Shown: piece by piece, positions 23,651-34,475 of the stretch
Layout: the number at the start of each line of letters is the position of its first letter
How positions within the stretch are numbered: position 1 is the stretch's first letter
NCBI RefSeq assembly: GCF_018991925.1
Contig: NW_024737068.1
Coordinates: forward strand, 1,816,017 to 1,880,016
Direction of reading: 5' to 3'
From: Homarus americanus
Lineage: Eukaryota > Arthropoda > Malacostraca > Decapoda > Nephropidae
Length of the DNA: 64,000 nucleotides
Position numbers and translations under genes: made by a program
Notes under the pieces: model-generated
Seen by the model: only the letters and a program-made list of their open reading frames with translations
Databases searched by the model: none
What the model was told of the DNA's origin: nothing

Positions 23651-24639
23651 TAACACCGCCACCGACAACAGCACCAGTATTGCCTAACTAAAAGATCTAC
23701 ACTGTGTAAACTGGAACTAAACCCACCTCTGAAGGATTAACTTAATACCGTATTACATAACAGAGAAAATCACAATCAAATAAAAAATTATACACTTAAA
23801 AAATGCAACACAATAATAGAACACAGGACAGATGAGTATAAAATGGTATATATAAATAGTCTGTAACCTGAATTATATGTTTATTATACAGTTTTTACCA
23901 TCCCTGTTAGGTGACTCCATTACACGCGGTTCCTGGATTTTTTTTTGTTTTAGTTTTGTTTTGAGTCATGGTTGAAATTTTCCTAGTGTGCAGGTGATCA
24001 TAGTGTGGGGAAAGCCAAGGGGTGTGTGTGCAGGCAGGTGAAAATTTACTTGCCTGATATTCTGTTGTAATATGAGACCAAGGTTATCAAACTGAAGGTT
24101 CCAGGAGTGATTTTTTTTCAGTTCAATTGAGGATGAAAAAAACTTGCTGGACACTGAGTTATGACGGGCATTTGGTGTCGAAATCGGCAAACGACGACTC
24201 TTTGTGACATTCTGAAGTAAAGGCCTGTAGTTCTTATTTCACCTTAACATTAATCACCCTAACGCTAACGCCATATTAACCTAACCTAACGTTAACCTAA
24301 CGTTAACCCAACCTAACCTAACGTTCACCTAACCTAACCTAACCTAATCAAAGTAAACAGGAATTTTCGTCTTCCGGACGAACCTATGAATTCAAGTCTT
24401 GAGTCACTTGTGGTCGGCCTGGCAGAATGCAGAGGCAACACTCCACTAGTCTCGACCGGTTCTTGTGGGCGTTCTTAAGCTTTACAGGACTTCCCAACTG
24501 ACCTTCAATCTCACCACACACGCCCACAAGCGAGGTTTTTGTCTTTACCGTGTAGCAAGAACGATGATTATATTGAAATGTCTTCCTGTTGTCCTTTGAT
24601 TCGAGCAGAACCTACTCTCTCTCTCTCTCTCTCTCTCTC

Positions 24640-24674
<35 letters not shown>

Positions 24675-24836
24675 ATCTTTGTCCCTATATATATATATTT
24701 TAACCATAAATATACAGAAAAGTTGTGTCATGATTTTTGAAGCGTAGCAATAACAGTATAACAAGTTTTGATAGTTATATACAGTACTGACACACACAAT
24801 GTTAATACCGTACTTGTATTCATATATTTATAACCC
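23651..24836. other. Noncoding, CCTAA tract and (CT)n
   Basis: Includes a degenerate CCTAA/CGTTA tract (24270-24345) and (CT)n runs (24613-24672). No gene recognised. Confidence 0.45.
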
Positions 24837-25065
24837 ATACCATCTACTTCTACACCATTTAATCTACTACCACCCATACGATCTACTACCCCCCCATCTA
24901 CCACCATACGATCTACCACCATACGATCTACTACCCCCCATCTACCACCCGTACCATCTACCACCATACGATCTACTACCCCCCATCTACCACCCGTACC
25001 ATCTACCACCATACGATCTACTACCCCCCATCTACCACCCATACCATCTACCACCAAATTACATT
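24837..25065. repeat. 44-bp tandem repeat
   Basis: About five copies of a CCATCTACCACCATACGATC-type unit, with the words 'gatctactacccccc' recurring every 43-44 bases. Short open frames here (DLPPYHL-type) reflect the repeat. Confidence 0.85.
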
Positions 25066-26060
25066 ACCTAAATTTCATACTTCTTTTGATAGTCATAAGT
25101 ATCAAGTGTAGTACAGGGAATAAAACTAAGTACTGTATTAATACACATCATTCATTATACAGTTCTTCATTCATAGTTTATTGAATATTATACATAGGAA
25201 GATTATATACTGTATTTATTATAGATATATTAATACATGTTGAGGAAGTGAGTCAATACTTCATTATGTTGAAGCGTCTTGAAAGTGATCAGAGTGTGCC
25301 GGCGAGCCACTCTTCCCCCGAGTTCACCTTACACTTGTTGTGGTTAGGAAGTAGTGATGATGATGATGATGATGATAATGATGAAGATAGTTGTGATGAT
25401 GATGATGATGATTGCCCGGTGAGGTGGGTGAATAAGTGAGAGACAGACAAACAGACACTACAAAAGTAAGATAGATTAATGTGTGTAAATAAAGTGGGAG
25501 GGAGATTAAAAAAAAATGAAACGTAGTAAAACCATAATAACCTCAAGGCTTCCATCATGCAAGAATATAAATTCGTCCAGTTTTTCAATCGTAATTTCTT
25601 TCAATAAATGCCACCCCTACCTAAAGCAACTGCCAGCTTAAACTATTCAATAAGGATTAAGCTGTGATTGTGATGTGGAGTAGTATTAAGCTTTAGGCGT
25701 ATAACATGGCATGATACAAATTAAATTCTCTTATACATGTTGAAAATTCACACGGGTTCAATCACAAAAACAGAGAGCCAATGGGAAAGCATGAAGAATT
25801 ATAGATAAATCGCGTTTCCTGTGAAAATAAATCGCGCTACCCCGTCAAAATAAATCGAATTCCCAAGTCATAATAAATAGCGTTTCCCGTAAAAATAAAT
25901 CCCGCTCTTTCTTAAAGACAGCAACCCTCTAGCGCAGGACTTCCCAATAGACTCCTAAAGGGTTCATGTCCTCAATTATTCAGGGCGCCCGTAACCGTCC
26001 TTCCGACACGCATAACGTTAACTTCTCGGAAAGGTATTACGTCGTCCTGAATAGAAAATA
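25066..26060. other. Noncoding spacer
   Basis: Contains a (GAT)n run (25355-25410) and several AAATAAATCGCG-type phrases at 25800-25910. No gene seen. Confidence 0.4.
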
Positions 26061-26271
26061 CAGGGTGAGCATAAAGTCTTTCCCTGATTATGAAAAATCA
26101 TATCTCGAAGACTATTCTAGATAGAAACATGAATGTTGTAACATTGTGTAGACGAATTCATAGATTTGTTTTCATGCATATTTTAAGCTGCAAAAAACTG
26201 TATGTTTGTACCTAGCATATGTTTTGTGCAAAAAATGTTTGTAATCAGGGAAAGACTTTATACTCACCCTG
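26061..26271. mobile_element. 211-bp mariner-type MITE
   Basis: The ends are near-perfect inverted repeats of 30 bases beginning CAGGGTGAGCATAAAGTC, with one mismatch. TA flanks both sides, as expected for mariner-type target duplication. There is no coding region, and an (AT)n array begins about 15 bases to the right. Confidence 0.9.
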
Positions 26272-26280
26272 TATAACTAT

Positions 26281-26285
<5 letters not shown>

Positions 26286-26357
<72 letters not shown>
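26286..26357. repeat. (AT)n microsatellite
   Basis: Pure AT array of about 70 bases immediately beside the 211-bp MITE. Confidence 0.97.
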
Positions 26358-26360
<3 letters not shown>

Positions 26361-26560
26361 AATTTCGGCCAGATTAGAATAGAGTTTGGTGATGATAAGG
26401 GTATGTCTCTCAGTCCAATGTACAATGTCGTCGTCTCAGTCAGTTTACCGCTTCAGGAAGAACCAGGATGCAGCTTCGTCCGTTCCTGTTTGCTCGCCTG
26501 GGTCACACAGCAACGTTTCTATTCTGTTTTACAATAATAATAATAATAATAATAATAATG

Positions 26561-26605
<45 letters not shown>

Positions 26606-26683
26606 GCTTAAGTGGTTGCCCCTTGTACAATGAGGATACCCGGCCCAAGGGCCACCTAGGCGTGAATTTGTTTAAGTTGTAGA

Positions 26684-27620
26684 TGCTGTCCCCAACACAA
26701 CAACCACACCCTAAGGTAACGAGCTGCATGACCCAGTGTTTAAGGTGTAGAAGCTGTCCCCAACACAACAACCACACCCTGAGTTAACGAGCTGCATGAC
26801 CCAGTGTTTAAGGTGTAGAAGCTGTCACCAACACAACAACCACCCTGAGTTAACGAGCTGCATGACCCAGTGTTTAAGGTGTAGAAGCTGTCACCAACAC
26901 AACAACCACACCCTGAGTTAACGAGCTGCATGACCCAGTGTTTAAGGTGTAGAAGCTGTCCCCAACACAACAACCACACCCTGAGTTAACGAGCTGCATG
27001 ACCCAGTGTTTAAGGTGTAGAAGCTGTCCCCAACACAACAACCACACCCTGAGTTAACGAGCTGCATGACCCAGTGTTTAAGGTGTAGAAGCTGTCACCA
27101 ACACAACAAACCACCCTGAGTTAACGAGCTGCATGACCCAGTGTTTAAGGTGTAGAAGCTGTCACCAACACAACAACCACACCCTGAGTTAACGAGCTGC
27201 ATGACTCAGTGTTTAAAGTGTAGAAGCTGTCCCCAACACAACCACCTCACCCTGAGTTAACGAGCTGCATGACCCAATGTTTAAGGTGTAGAAGCTGTCA
27301 CCAACACAACAACCACACCCTGAGTTAACGAGCTGCATGACCCAATGTTTAAGGTGTAGAAGCTGTCACCAACACAACAACCACACCCTGAGTTAACGAG
27401 CTGCATGACCCAGTGTTTAAAGTGTAGAAGCTGTCCCCAACACAACCACCTCACCCTGAGTTAACGAGCTGCATGACCCAGTGTTTAAGGTGTAGAAGCT
27501 GTCACCAACTCAACAACCACACTCTGAGTTAACGAGCTGCATGACCCAGTGTTTAAGGTGTAGAAGCTGTCGCCAACACAACAACCACACCCCAAGTTAA
27601 CGAGCTGCATGACCCAGTGT
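26684..27620. repeat. 68-bp tandem array, about 13-14 units
   Basis: Unit contains GAGTTAACGAGCTGCATGAC, CCAGTGTTTAAGGTGTAGAA and GCTGTCCCCAACACAACAAC. Units differ by few substitutions (GTCACC/GTCCCC, CACACC/CTCACC) and some have a 3-base indel. Alternating variants suggest local multi-unit duplication. Confidence 0.97.
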
Positions 27621-27708
27621 CAAGGAATAGTCCGAGAAGACCGGACAACTCGCCAACTGCACTGGCTAACCATTACCCCGGAACACGGTCCGCAAATTGA
27701 TTAACATC

Positions 27709-29068
27709 CAGGGCCGGTATACACAAAACTTTTATGCTAATGACAAAATAGTACTGTTAGCTAGCAGTAAAATTTAAAAGTTATACACAAAGCTTAACTA
27801 GCAAACTTGTACCGCACAAATAGTTGTTTGCTAAGTACCGCTAAACAGCGCTAAAGATAGCAGTTCATCATATAAAATGGTCTTATGGCTGAATAGCCTC
27901 AATAACACTATGAAGATTAATTTGAATATGTACATTTATATACATTATGATCATCAAAATAAAAACAATCTGATCTTTGCTGTTTGAAGGAGGCTTTATT
28001 AACCAAGGATAGTGATCGGTGGCGTTTCCTTGCCGTGCTGTCTGTAAACAAACGTGTTATTGAGGAAATGGAAGTCTCAACCCCACGAAAGAAAAGGAAG
28101 CCCAACTGGACAGCAGACCAGACTTATTATTGGTGGATGCCACTGAAGAGAAAGGGTTAATATTGAATGACCGCTTGAAGACTTTCCTGAATAATGAAGA
28201 CAAAAGAGGGGGGTATTTTTCGTTATCAACCCATCACCTTTTTACATTTTTTTTACTTACCATTTAGTAGATCTCATCGAGTAACGAAAAAATATATGAT
28301 TAATTAAGCAGCGCATTCCAAAAATAAGCGCGATATTCGCGATTTATTACATGTAAAAATCACGAATTTTTCTAAGTCCCAATTTGATGTTATAGTGACA
28401 CTTAGCGTCGCTCTCGTTTTGTTTTCCACCCATCACCTTTTTTAGTTAGGTTCGGTTACATGACCTAACAGGCCACGTCCTAACCTAACCCAATCTGACC
28501 TAACTATAAAAAAGTTAGGTTGGGTTACCTGACCTAACAAGCCACGTCCTAACCTAACTAAAAAGAGTGATTTGCCCCAAAGATAAATGTCAGAATCCTC
28601 TAAATCAGCAAGAAAACTTGCGATAAAATATATTTTTCCGGTGAAAAAAGGTGATGGGTGGTTAACAATAAATAACCAAAGAGGGTATGGCTGGAAATCA
28701 TCATGAGAGTTAATGCTGCATTTCCTGGTGTGGCGAGGTCAGTGGCAGTGTGAGACACGCTGATTGTCAGTCTTGTCCAAGTCAAAAAAGGTCTCGGCTA
28801 TAAAGAGGGAATACACACAATATATTCACACTATATTTAATATATCTCTCCTTTCCGATAAATGCCTTGCCGCTGTTGTTGGTTCTCCTTGGTATCAACT
28901 AACAAACGACTATTATGGGACTTAAAAGTGCTCTCGAGGTCTTTTAACTTAACAGAACTATTAAGGCCCCTAAAAGTTTTGTGTATGTACTATTAGTACT
29001 TAAGAGAAAAATGTCAGCCTTAACAACTGTTTGCTAGCACTTAAAAGTTTTGTGTATACCGGCCCTGG
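27709..29068. mobile_element. Harbinger-like TIR element with Myb/SANT-like ORF remnant
   Basis: Terminal inverted repeats CAGGGCCGGTATACACAAAA and its complement end the 1.36-kb element. Inside, starting at an ATG at 28069, a remnant reads MEVSTPRKKRKPNWTADQT, then after a one-base shift LLLVDATEEKG and LKTFLNNEDK, continuing beyond a nested MITE with WLEIIMRVNAAFPGVA. This resembles the Myb/SANT-like DNA-binding protein of PIF/Harbinger elements. No DDE transposase was seen, and I could not find a clear short target duplication. It is inserted within a SINE. Confidence 0.65.
28211..28677. mobile_element. 467-bp hAT-type MITE nested in the Harbinger-like gene
   Basis: Flanked by an 8-base direct repeat AAAGAGGG (28203-28210 and 28678-28685). 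The ends are imperfect inverted repeats of about 34 bases sharing ACCCATCACCTTTTT. The interior holds two copies of a CCTAACCTAAC/ACGTCC segment. The 8-base duplication suits hAT insertion. It splits the Myb/SANT-like reading frame, so it arrived later than its host. Confidence 0.75.
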
Positions 29069-29348
29069 TTCCCAATTACTGCTGGGATGACAGTGACAAA
29101 TGGATTAAAGAAACTTGTCTATAGTTTCACCCTACCCGGGGATCGAACCCGGGTCCACTCTCTTGCGAGGCGAGCAAGCTCACTGTTAACTGGATTATGA
29201 AACCAATTTTTAATAACGCCTTAAAGAAACAGAGTTAGGCAGTATGGTAAACGAAGACAATTCATTGAAATCTCCACCTGTCTTGGCCGCAGCTAACTGG
29301 TTCCTGGCCCCGCAACAGCGGCTTGCCAGGATCTGTGCAAGACAAAAA

Positions 29349-29669
<321 letters not shown>

Positions 29670-29694
29670 ACTTGAGTAGGTAATCCTAGTCTGG

Positions 29695-30105
29695 CTCAGG
29701 GAAGTACTAGGCATGCATTGGCTCCTGAATGTATCTGAATCTGCTCCAGTGTTGGTCAAGCCTGGTCTTGAAAGAGCTCACACTCGGTGTCGTCACAACA
29801 CTCTCTGGCAGATTTTTCCAAGAGTTCACAATTCTCACTCCAAAAAAGTTACCCCTCACAGTTTTGTGGACACGTGACTTCTTCAACCTTGAGCTGTGAC
29901 CGCCTTGTGGGGCGAGCGTCCGCCAGTTCCAGGCAAGGGCACTCGACTGAGTAGTGCTCTTTGAGATGTTTATACACCTCAATTAGGTCCCCCCTTGCCC
30001 GTCTGTAGTATAAATTAGGCAGTTGTAGGCGCTCTAATCTCTCAGGATAGCTGAGTTGCCGAAGTGGTGGCACCAGTCTGGTGGCCCTCCTTAGGAGATT
30101 TTCAA
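29695..30105 (-). mobile_element. LINE 3' fragment (minus copy)
   Basis: On the minus strand, RRATRLVPPLRQLSYPERL, LYYRRARGDLIEVYKHL and, after a frameshift, VNSWKNLPESVV and FKTRLDQHWSRFRYIQEP match the C-terminal region of the plus-strand copy at 32812-33296. This is the tail of a CR1/jockey-like reverse transcriptase ORF. It is truncated and inactive. Confidence 0.85.
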
Positions 30106-31489
30106 AGGTGTACCTAGGTAATCGTAGTCTTGGCCAGGTAACTCAAATGGTGTGGCCCGGTAATCCTAGTGTCTTGACCAGGTAACCCAAATGGTGCTGC
30201 CAAGTAATCCTAGTATCTTCATCAGGTAACCCAAGCCTTTCTACGTATTACCAGAAGATTGGGTCAGGTGTTGCAGCACTAATAAGGAGTTCCCAGAAGA
30301 GATTGCCTCATGTTTACTAGGTAGCCTCGACGCCTCAGGTGCCACAACATAACATCCGGCCACCATTGGACAGGTGTTTCCACAATAGCTCACTTGTCCG
30401 GATATAGTCTATGTTTACAAGCACGTTGAGTGAAGAGATCCCGTGTGGTGGCGGGTATTTCTGTAACACACCACTTCCTGTTGTTCTATAATACGATATA
30501 TAAAAGTCTAAACACCTGGGAAGATACAATGTTATTTTATTTTCCATTAGAAATGATTTATGGGTGAATAAACTGTCTAGAAAGAAGTTTTATTTCAAAA
30601 TTATATGACTTGGATCCAATGAAATGTCACTATTATTATTACACTACTTGGCTCCTGTACAAATATTGCTTGGGACTGTACCTTCAAACACGTTTTCTCA
30701 CCGTTAAAATAGTCTGGCCAGACGTCCTGCTTTTGAGCACTCAGTCCTCCGTCCTGCGCCACCTCAAGCAGGACGTTAATTTGTCCTTCTCTTTTGGGCC
30801 TGTCTAAAAAGAATTATATAAATTACCTATACTAAAGCAGTGGGAACTGAAGGCCACATTGGTAAATAGGCTACTTCCTTAAGTTTGTGAAGTAAGTTAA
30901 TTTGGTTAGCGTACAGTATGTTGTTCCAGCAGGAGTAAAAATGAATATTCATTTCTTTCAGTTCTTTATTTATACTGTATGAATGCATATATCATGTATG
31001 TAACATATACAGTGCGTTTAAAAAAATTTAATTTTAGAAAACCACAAAATAGCCTTCATTACATTATAGTAATACTGTATGTGACAAATCAACACTTCTA
31101 AGTATATTTTATACAACTTTTTATATTTCAACTCACCATTAAACATGTTTAATTTAGGTTAAAAATAATTGTCGTAAAAATTTAAAAAATTTCCTTTTGG
31201 AAATTTGGAAATGGCCACCCTACCTTAAAATGAAGAAAATTTGGTTTAATACAACGGCAAGTTTTCTTGGAATATTGTATATTTATTCATTTTACCGAAA
31301 CAAAAAGTATTTTTATCTGATTTAATGTAATTACTTGCTAGTGTTCATTAGTGATCATGTTAAGTCAGCCGGCCTGGAAGTCCCACACTCTGGGAAAATT
31401 TTACGTTACATCATATGGAGATAATGGAGTGATTCCAGTTACCTTACCTGCTGTCTTGTTTATCTTCCTACGTCTTCCCCGGACAGAGT
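30106..31489. other. Noncoding spacer
   Basis: AT-rich. A short repeated phrase 'ggtaatcctagt...ggtaacccaa' recurs three times in 30115-30230 (about 55-base spacing). No supported gene. Confidence 0.4.
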
Positions 31490-31690
31490 GAAACTATGGA
31501 CAAGTTTCTTTACACCATTAGCCAGTGCAGTTGGGGAGTTGTCCGGTCTTCTCGGACTATTCCTTGACACTGAGCCATGCAGCTTGTTAACTCAGGGTGT
31601 GGTTGTTGTATTGGCGACAGCTTCTACACCTTAAATAAATTCACGCCTGAGTGGCCCTTGTGCCGGCAATCCTCGTTACACGAGGGGCAA
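31490..31690 (+). mobile_element. Single-unit copy of the VNTR-bearing SINE
   Basis: The complement matches 26600-26760 joined to 27600-27665. It has the same leading segment (GGGCAACCATT on the opposite strand), one 68-base unit, and the same 'ggaatagtccgagaagaccg' end. A (TG)n tract takes the place of the (ATT)n tail. Confidence 0.75.
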
Positions 31691-32811
31691 CCATTATGTG
31701 TGTGCACCAGTGTGTGTGTGTGTGTGCGTGTTTGGTGTGTGTGTGTGTGTGCATGTTTGCGTGCGTGTGTGCGTTGGACCAGTCAGACAGCCTAACATGA
31801 ACGGGTTCATGAAGACTAGTTTGACTCGCCGACTAGATTTCCCCCGCATCACAAAACCAGCATGAGAGACTTCTTATTGCGCCGTAACTAGAAAAATGTT
31901 CAAGAATACAATATTAACCGGTTTGAAGAACAGCAATTTAAGGGAATTTGTGTTTTGTTTGGGGTATTGACGTCATACACTAACATGCTCTCTATGTTGG
32001 ATGCTACAATGTATTAATTAGACTGCACTAACTACTATGGTCGTGTTGATGTTATAAATCGGTTGATTTTTAGTTCATATTAGGCTCCATGCTCAGTGTA
32101 TTAATAAACATCTTTGCATAACTATACAAAAATATCCTCATGTATTATTTCAAAGTTCTAAACAAGATTAATTTGTATTTTTTTTTCAAGCGTTAAAAAT
32201 CCCTCAAAAGATTCACTGATTATTTTACCCGGTATTAAATAGGCGTCGGGTTCTTTTAAATAGCCTCATATGGACCTTCACCTTACATAATGGAAATTTC
32301 AAAACACTCAGGTTGACTGATGCACTATAGGTGTTTATTTGATCACTAAATCTGACCAGGTAGGCATTCAGTAGTCAGAATTCTTCAAACCAAAGTTTCT
32401 TGTGTAAAGCCTAACCAAATTTTCTTGGTTAATGGCTAATCAAAATTTCTTGCGTAATAGCCAACGAAAGTATTTTAAATTACTCCTCTTGGTGATAAAC
32501 ATTGGACTCATCAGTAAGTCTAAATATTCACCATGTAATTTGTGTTCACCTTTACATTATAATGCAAAGATGTTAAGTTATTGATAGTATTTACAAGTCG
32601 TCCGTAGTTGTGTGTTGTGAAATAGCTGGGATGAACTTGTCGACGGTATTGTTAATATACAAATAACCAAGTTCTCCTTTCCACTCTTATCTTCCCGTTT
32701 CCTATAAGGGGGACTATGAAAGATGAGATTCTGGTAATCGATATATAGCGTGTAATCTATGATATCTATTTAAACTAAGATTAAACTTTAAGGGAAAATC
32801 GAGTTTTTTGG

Positions 32812-33296
32812 TTGAAAATGTTCAAAGGAGGGCCACCAGACTGGTGCCTGCACTTCGGCACCTCAACTACCCTGAGCAATTGGAGCGCCTGAACTTGCCT
32901 AGCTTATACTACAGACGGGCAAGGGGCGACCTAATTGAGGTGTATAAGCATCTCAAGGGGCACTACTCAGTCGAGTGTCCTTACTTGGAGCTGGCGGACG
33001 CTCGCCCCACAAGGGGTCACAGCTCAAGATTGAAGAAGCCGCAGGTCCAGAAAACTGTGAGGGCAAACTTTTTCGGAGTGAGAGTTGTGAACTCTTGGAA
33101 CAATCTACCAGAGAGTGTTGTGACGGCACCGAGTGTGAGCTCTTTCAAGACCAGACTTGACCAACACTGGAGTAGGTTCAGGTACATTCAGGAGCCGGTG
33201 CATGCCCAGTACTTGCTAACAGTGAGTAACAGAGACGTGACCGATCGCCCAAACGGCTAACGAGCCGATCAATTGGTGAAGAGGATAAAAAAAAAA
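32812..33296 (+). mobile_element. LINE 3' fragment with poly-A tail
   Basis: An uninterrupted frame of about 145 residues, beginning VENVQRRATRLVPALRHLNY and containing LYYRRARGDLIEVYKHL, VRVVNSWNNLPESVV and FKTRLDQHWSRFRYI. This is the C-terminal tail of a CR1/jockey-like ORF2. About 25 bases after the stop comes a 14-base A run, consistent with a 5'-truncated insertion. Confidence 0.88.
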
Positions 33297-33343
33297 AAAA
33301 GAATTGTACAGGTTCGTTTAGGGATTTTTTTTTTTTTTGTGGA

Positions 33344-33392
33344 ACTTTATAACAGTGATAAGGACGTGCCGTCCTTATCACTGTTATAAAGT
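33344..33392. repeat. Perfect 49-bp palindrome (23-bp arms, 3-bp loop)
   Basis: ACTTTATAACAGTGATAAGG plus ACG is followed by TGC and then by its exact complement. It sits directly after an A run, spacer and T run downstream of the LINE tail. Confidence 0.97.
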
Positions 33393-34475
33393 GACTTGCC
33401 CATGACGGCAGCAGACTAATAATACAGTATAGTTATGATGTAGTAGGAAGAGAGAGAGGGGGGGGGGGGCACTGAAGCGACACAAGGCCTTCATTTGTAC
33501 GCTTGCCTGGAGGAGTCAGAAAGCGTAATGATAAATGCAGGGAAATCCTATATTTCAACAACGTAAACTCAATTTTGTGCGAATACTAATTTCCTGTAGT
33601 CGTAGTTTAGTGGTGATTCAGCCCAAAGAGGAAGTGGACCATGTGTCATTATATCAGTACTGTATTATGAATTTAAAGGTCAATGTGTTGAGCTGTGCGT
33701 GTTTACAGTATGTGCTTGCTTGCGTGCGTGAGTATTTGTGTATTTTATCTATCTGTACAAAGTCGCGTGATTGTGTGTACTGTACGTGTTATGAGGTGCA
33801 TATGTGTAAATACGGCATATATTGCTGTATGTCCTCACGCAAACAATAAGATATACCTTATAAACGATAAATATCACCATCCTAACCAAAGACTATCATA
33901 TAATAGTCTTTGATCCTAACAACAAAGAGAGCGAGGGAGAGAGTCGTCCTTCGTTGGTTGTGAGATCACAAGGGAAATCCCCACACACACACACACTGCT
34001 GGCACCAGACTAGGTGAGCTACTGAGGCTCTTCGCTGCCAGTTCACCTCTTTACCAAAATATATAAATATTAATTCATAGCTGATGATAACTAAATAAAA
34101 TACGATACTGAGTAAAAATAATATATAAATAGCTAGTTATTTAGGTTTTATGACCAAAACTAAACCTAATTATTTTAATCTTAAGGTATTAGAACAAGAC
34201 AGAATATTATGACTTGTGTTTTTTGGTCTTGGGATTTTGTCTGATATGATTTGCTGGTATACTCGAACCACATCTACTGAATGAGCCAATCACCAATTTT
34301 CTCAAACACAAAAAACAAAACAGGTAAGTTTAAACTTCCCGGATGATGCAACAGATGGATGTAACACAGCACAAGGGCACTGGGGCAGGTGATCAGTATC
34401 CCTTGCTCACCTGTACTAAGTGTGCGTCTGACTATTACTCTCATCTGCGTGACTTCCCAGCAGCACATCACAACA
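33393..34475. other. Intergenic, 5' flank of crustin C
   Basis: No gene or clear TATA box recognised. It probably contains the crustin C promoter and leader. Confidence 0.35.

Larger units (their letters stand above)
26533..29207 (-). mobile_element. tRNA-derived SINE with internal 68-bp VNTR, interrupted
   Basis: Read on the minus strand, the head at about 29207-29120 is tRNA-like, with an exact pol III box B core GGTTCGATCCC (29148-29138). A body follows, then a 68-base tandem array, then a conserved segment (26680-26610), ending in an (ATT)n tail (26602-26533). A related copy in opposite orientation with only one 68-base unit lies at 31490-31690, which supports treating the pieces as one element. 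The body is split by a Harbinger-like insertion (27709-29068). Head-to-tail continuity across that insertion is inferred. Confidence 0.6.

Noticed and set aside
29110..29210. Functional tRNA gene
   Set aside because: Box B is good, but box A and the cloverleaf are poor and the sequence continues into a SINE body.
33535..33849. 104-residue plus frame with cysteines
   Set aside because: Cys/Val codons come from TGTGTG-rich sequence; no signal peptide or splice sites resembling the crustins.
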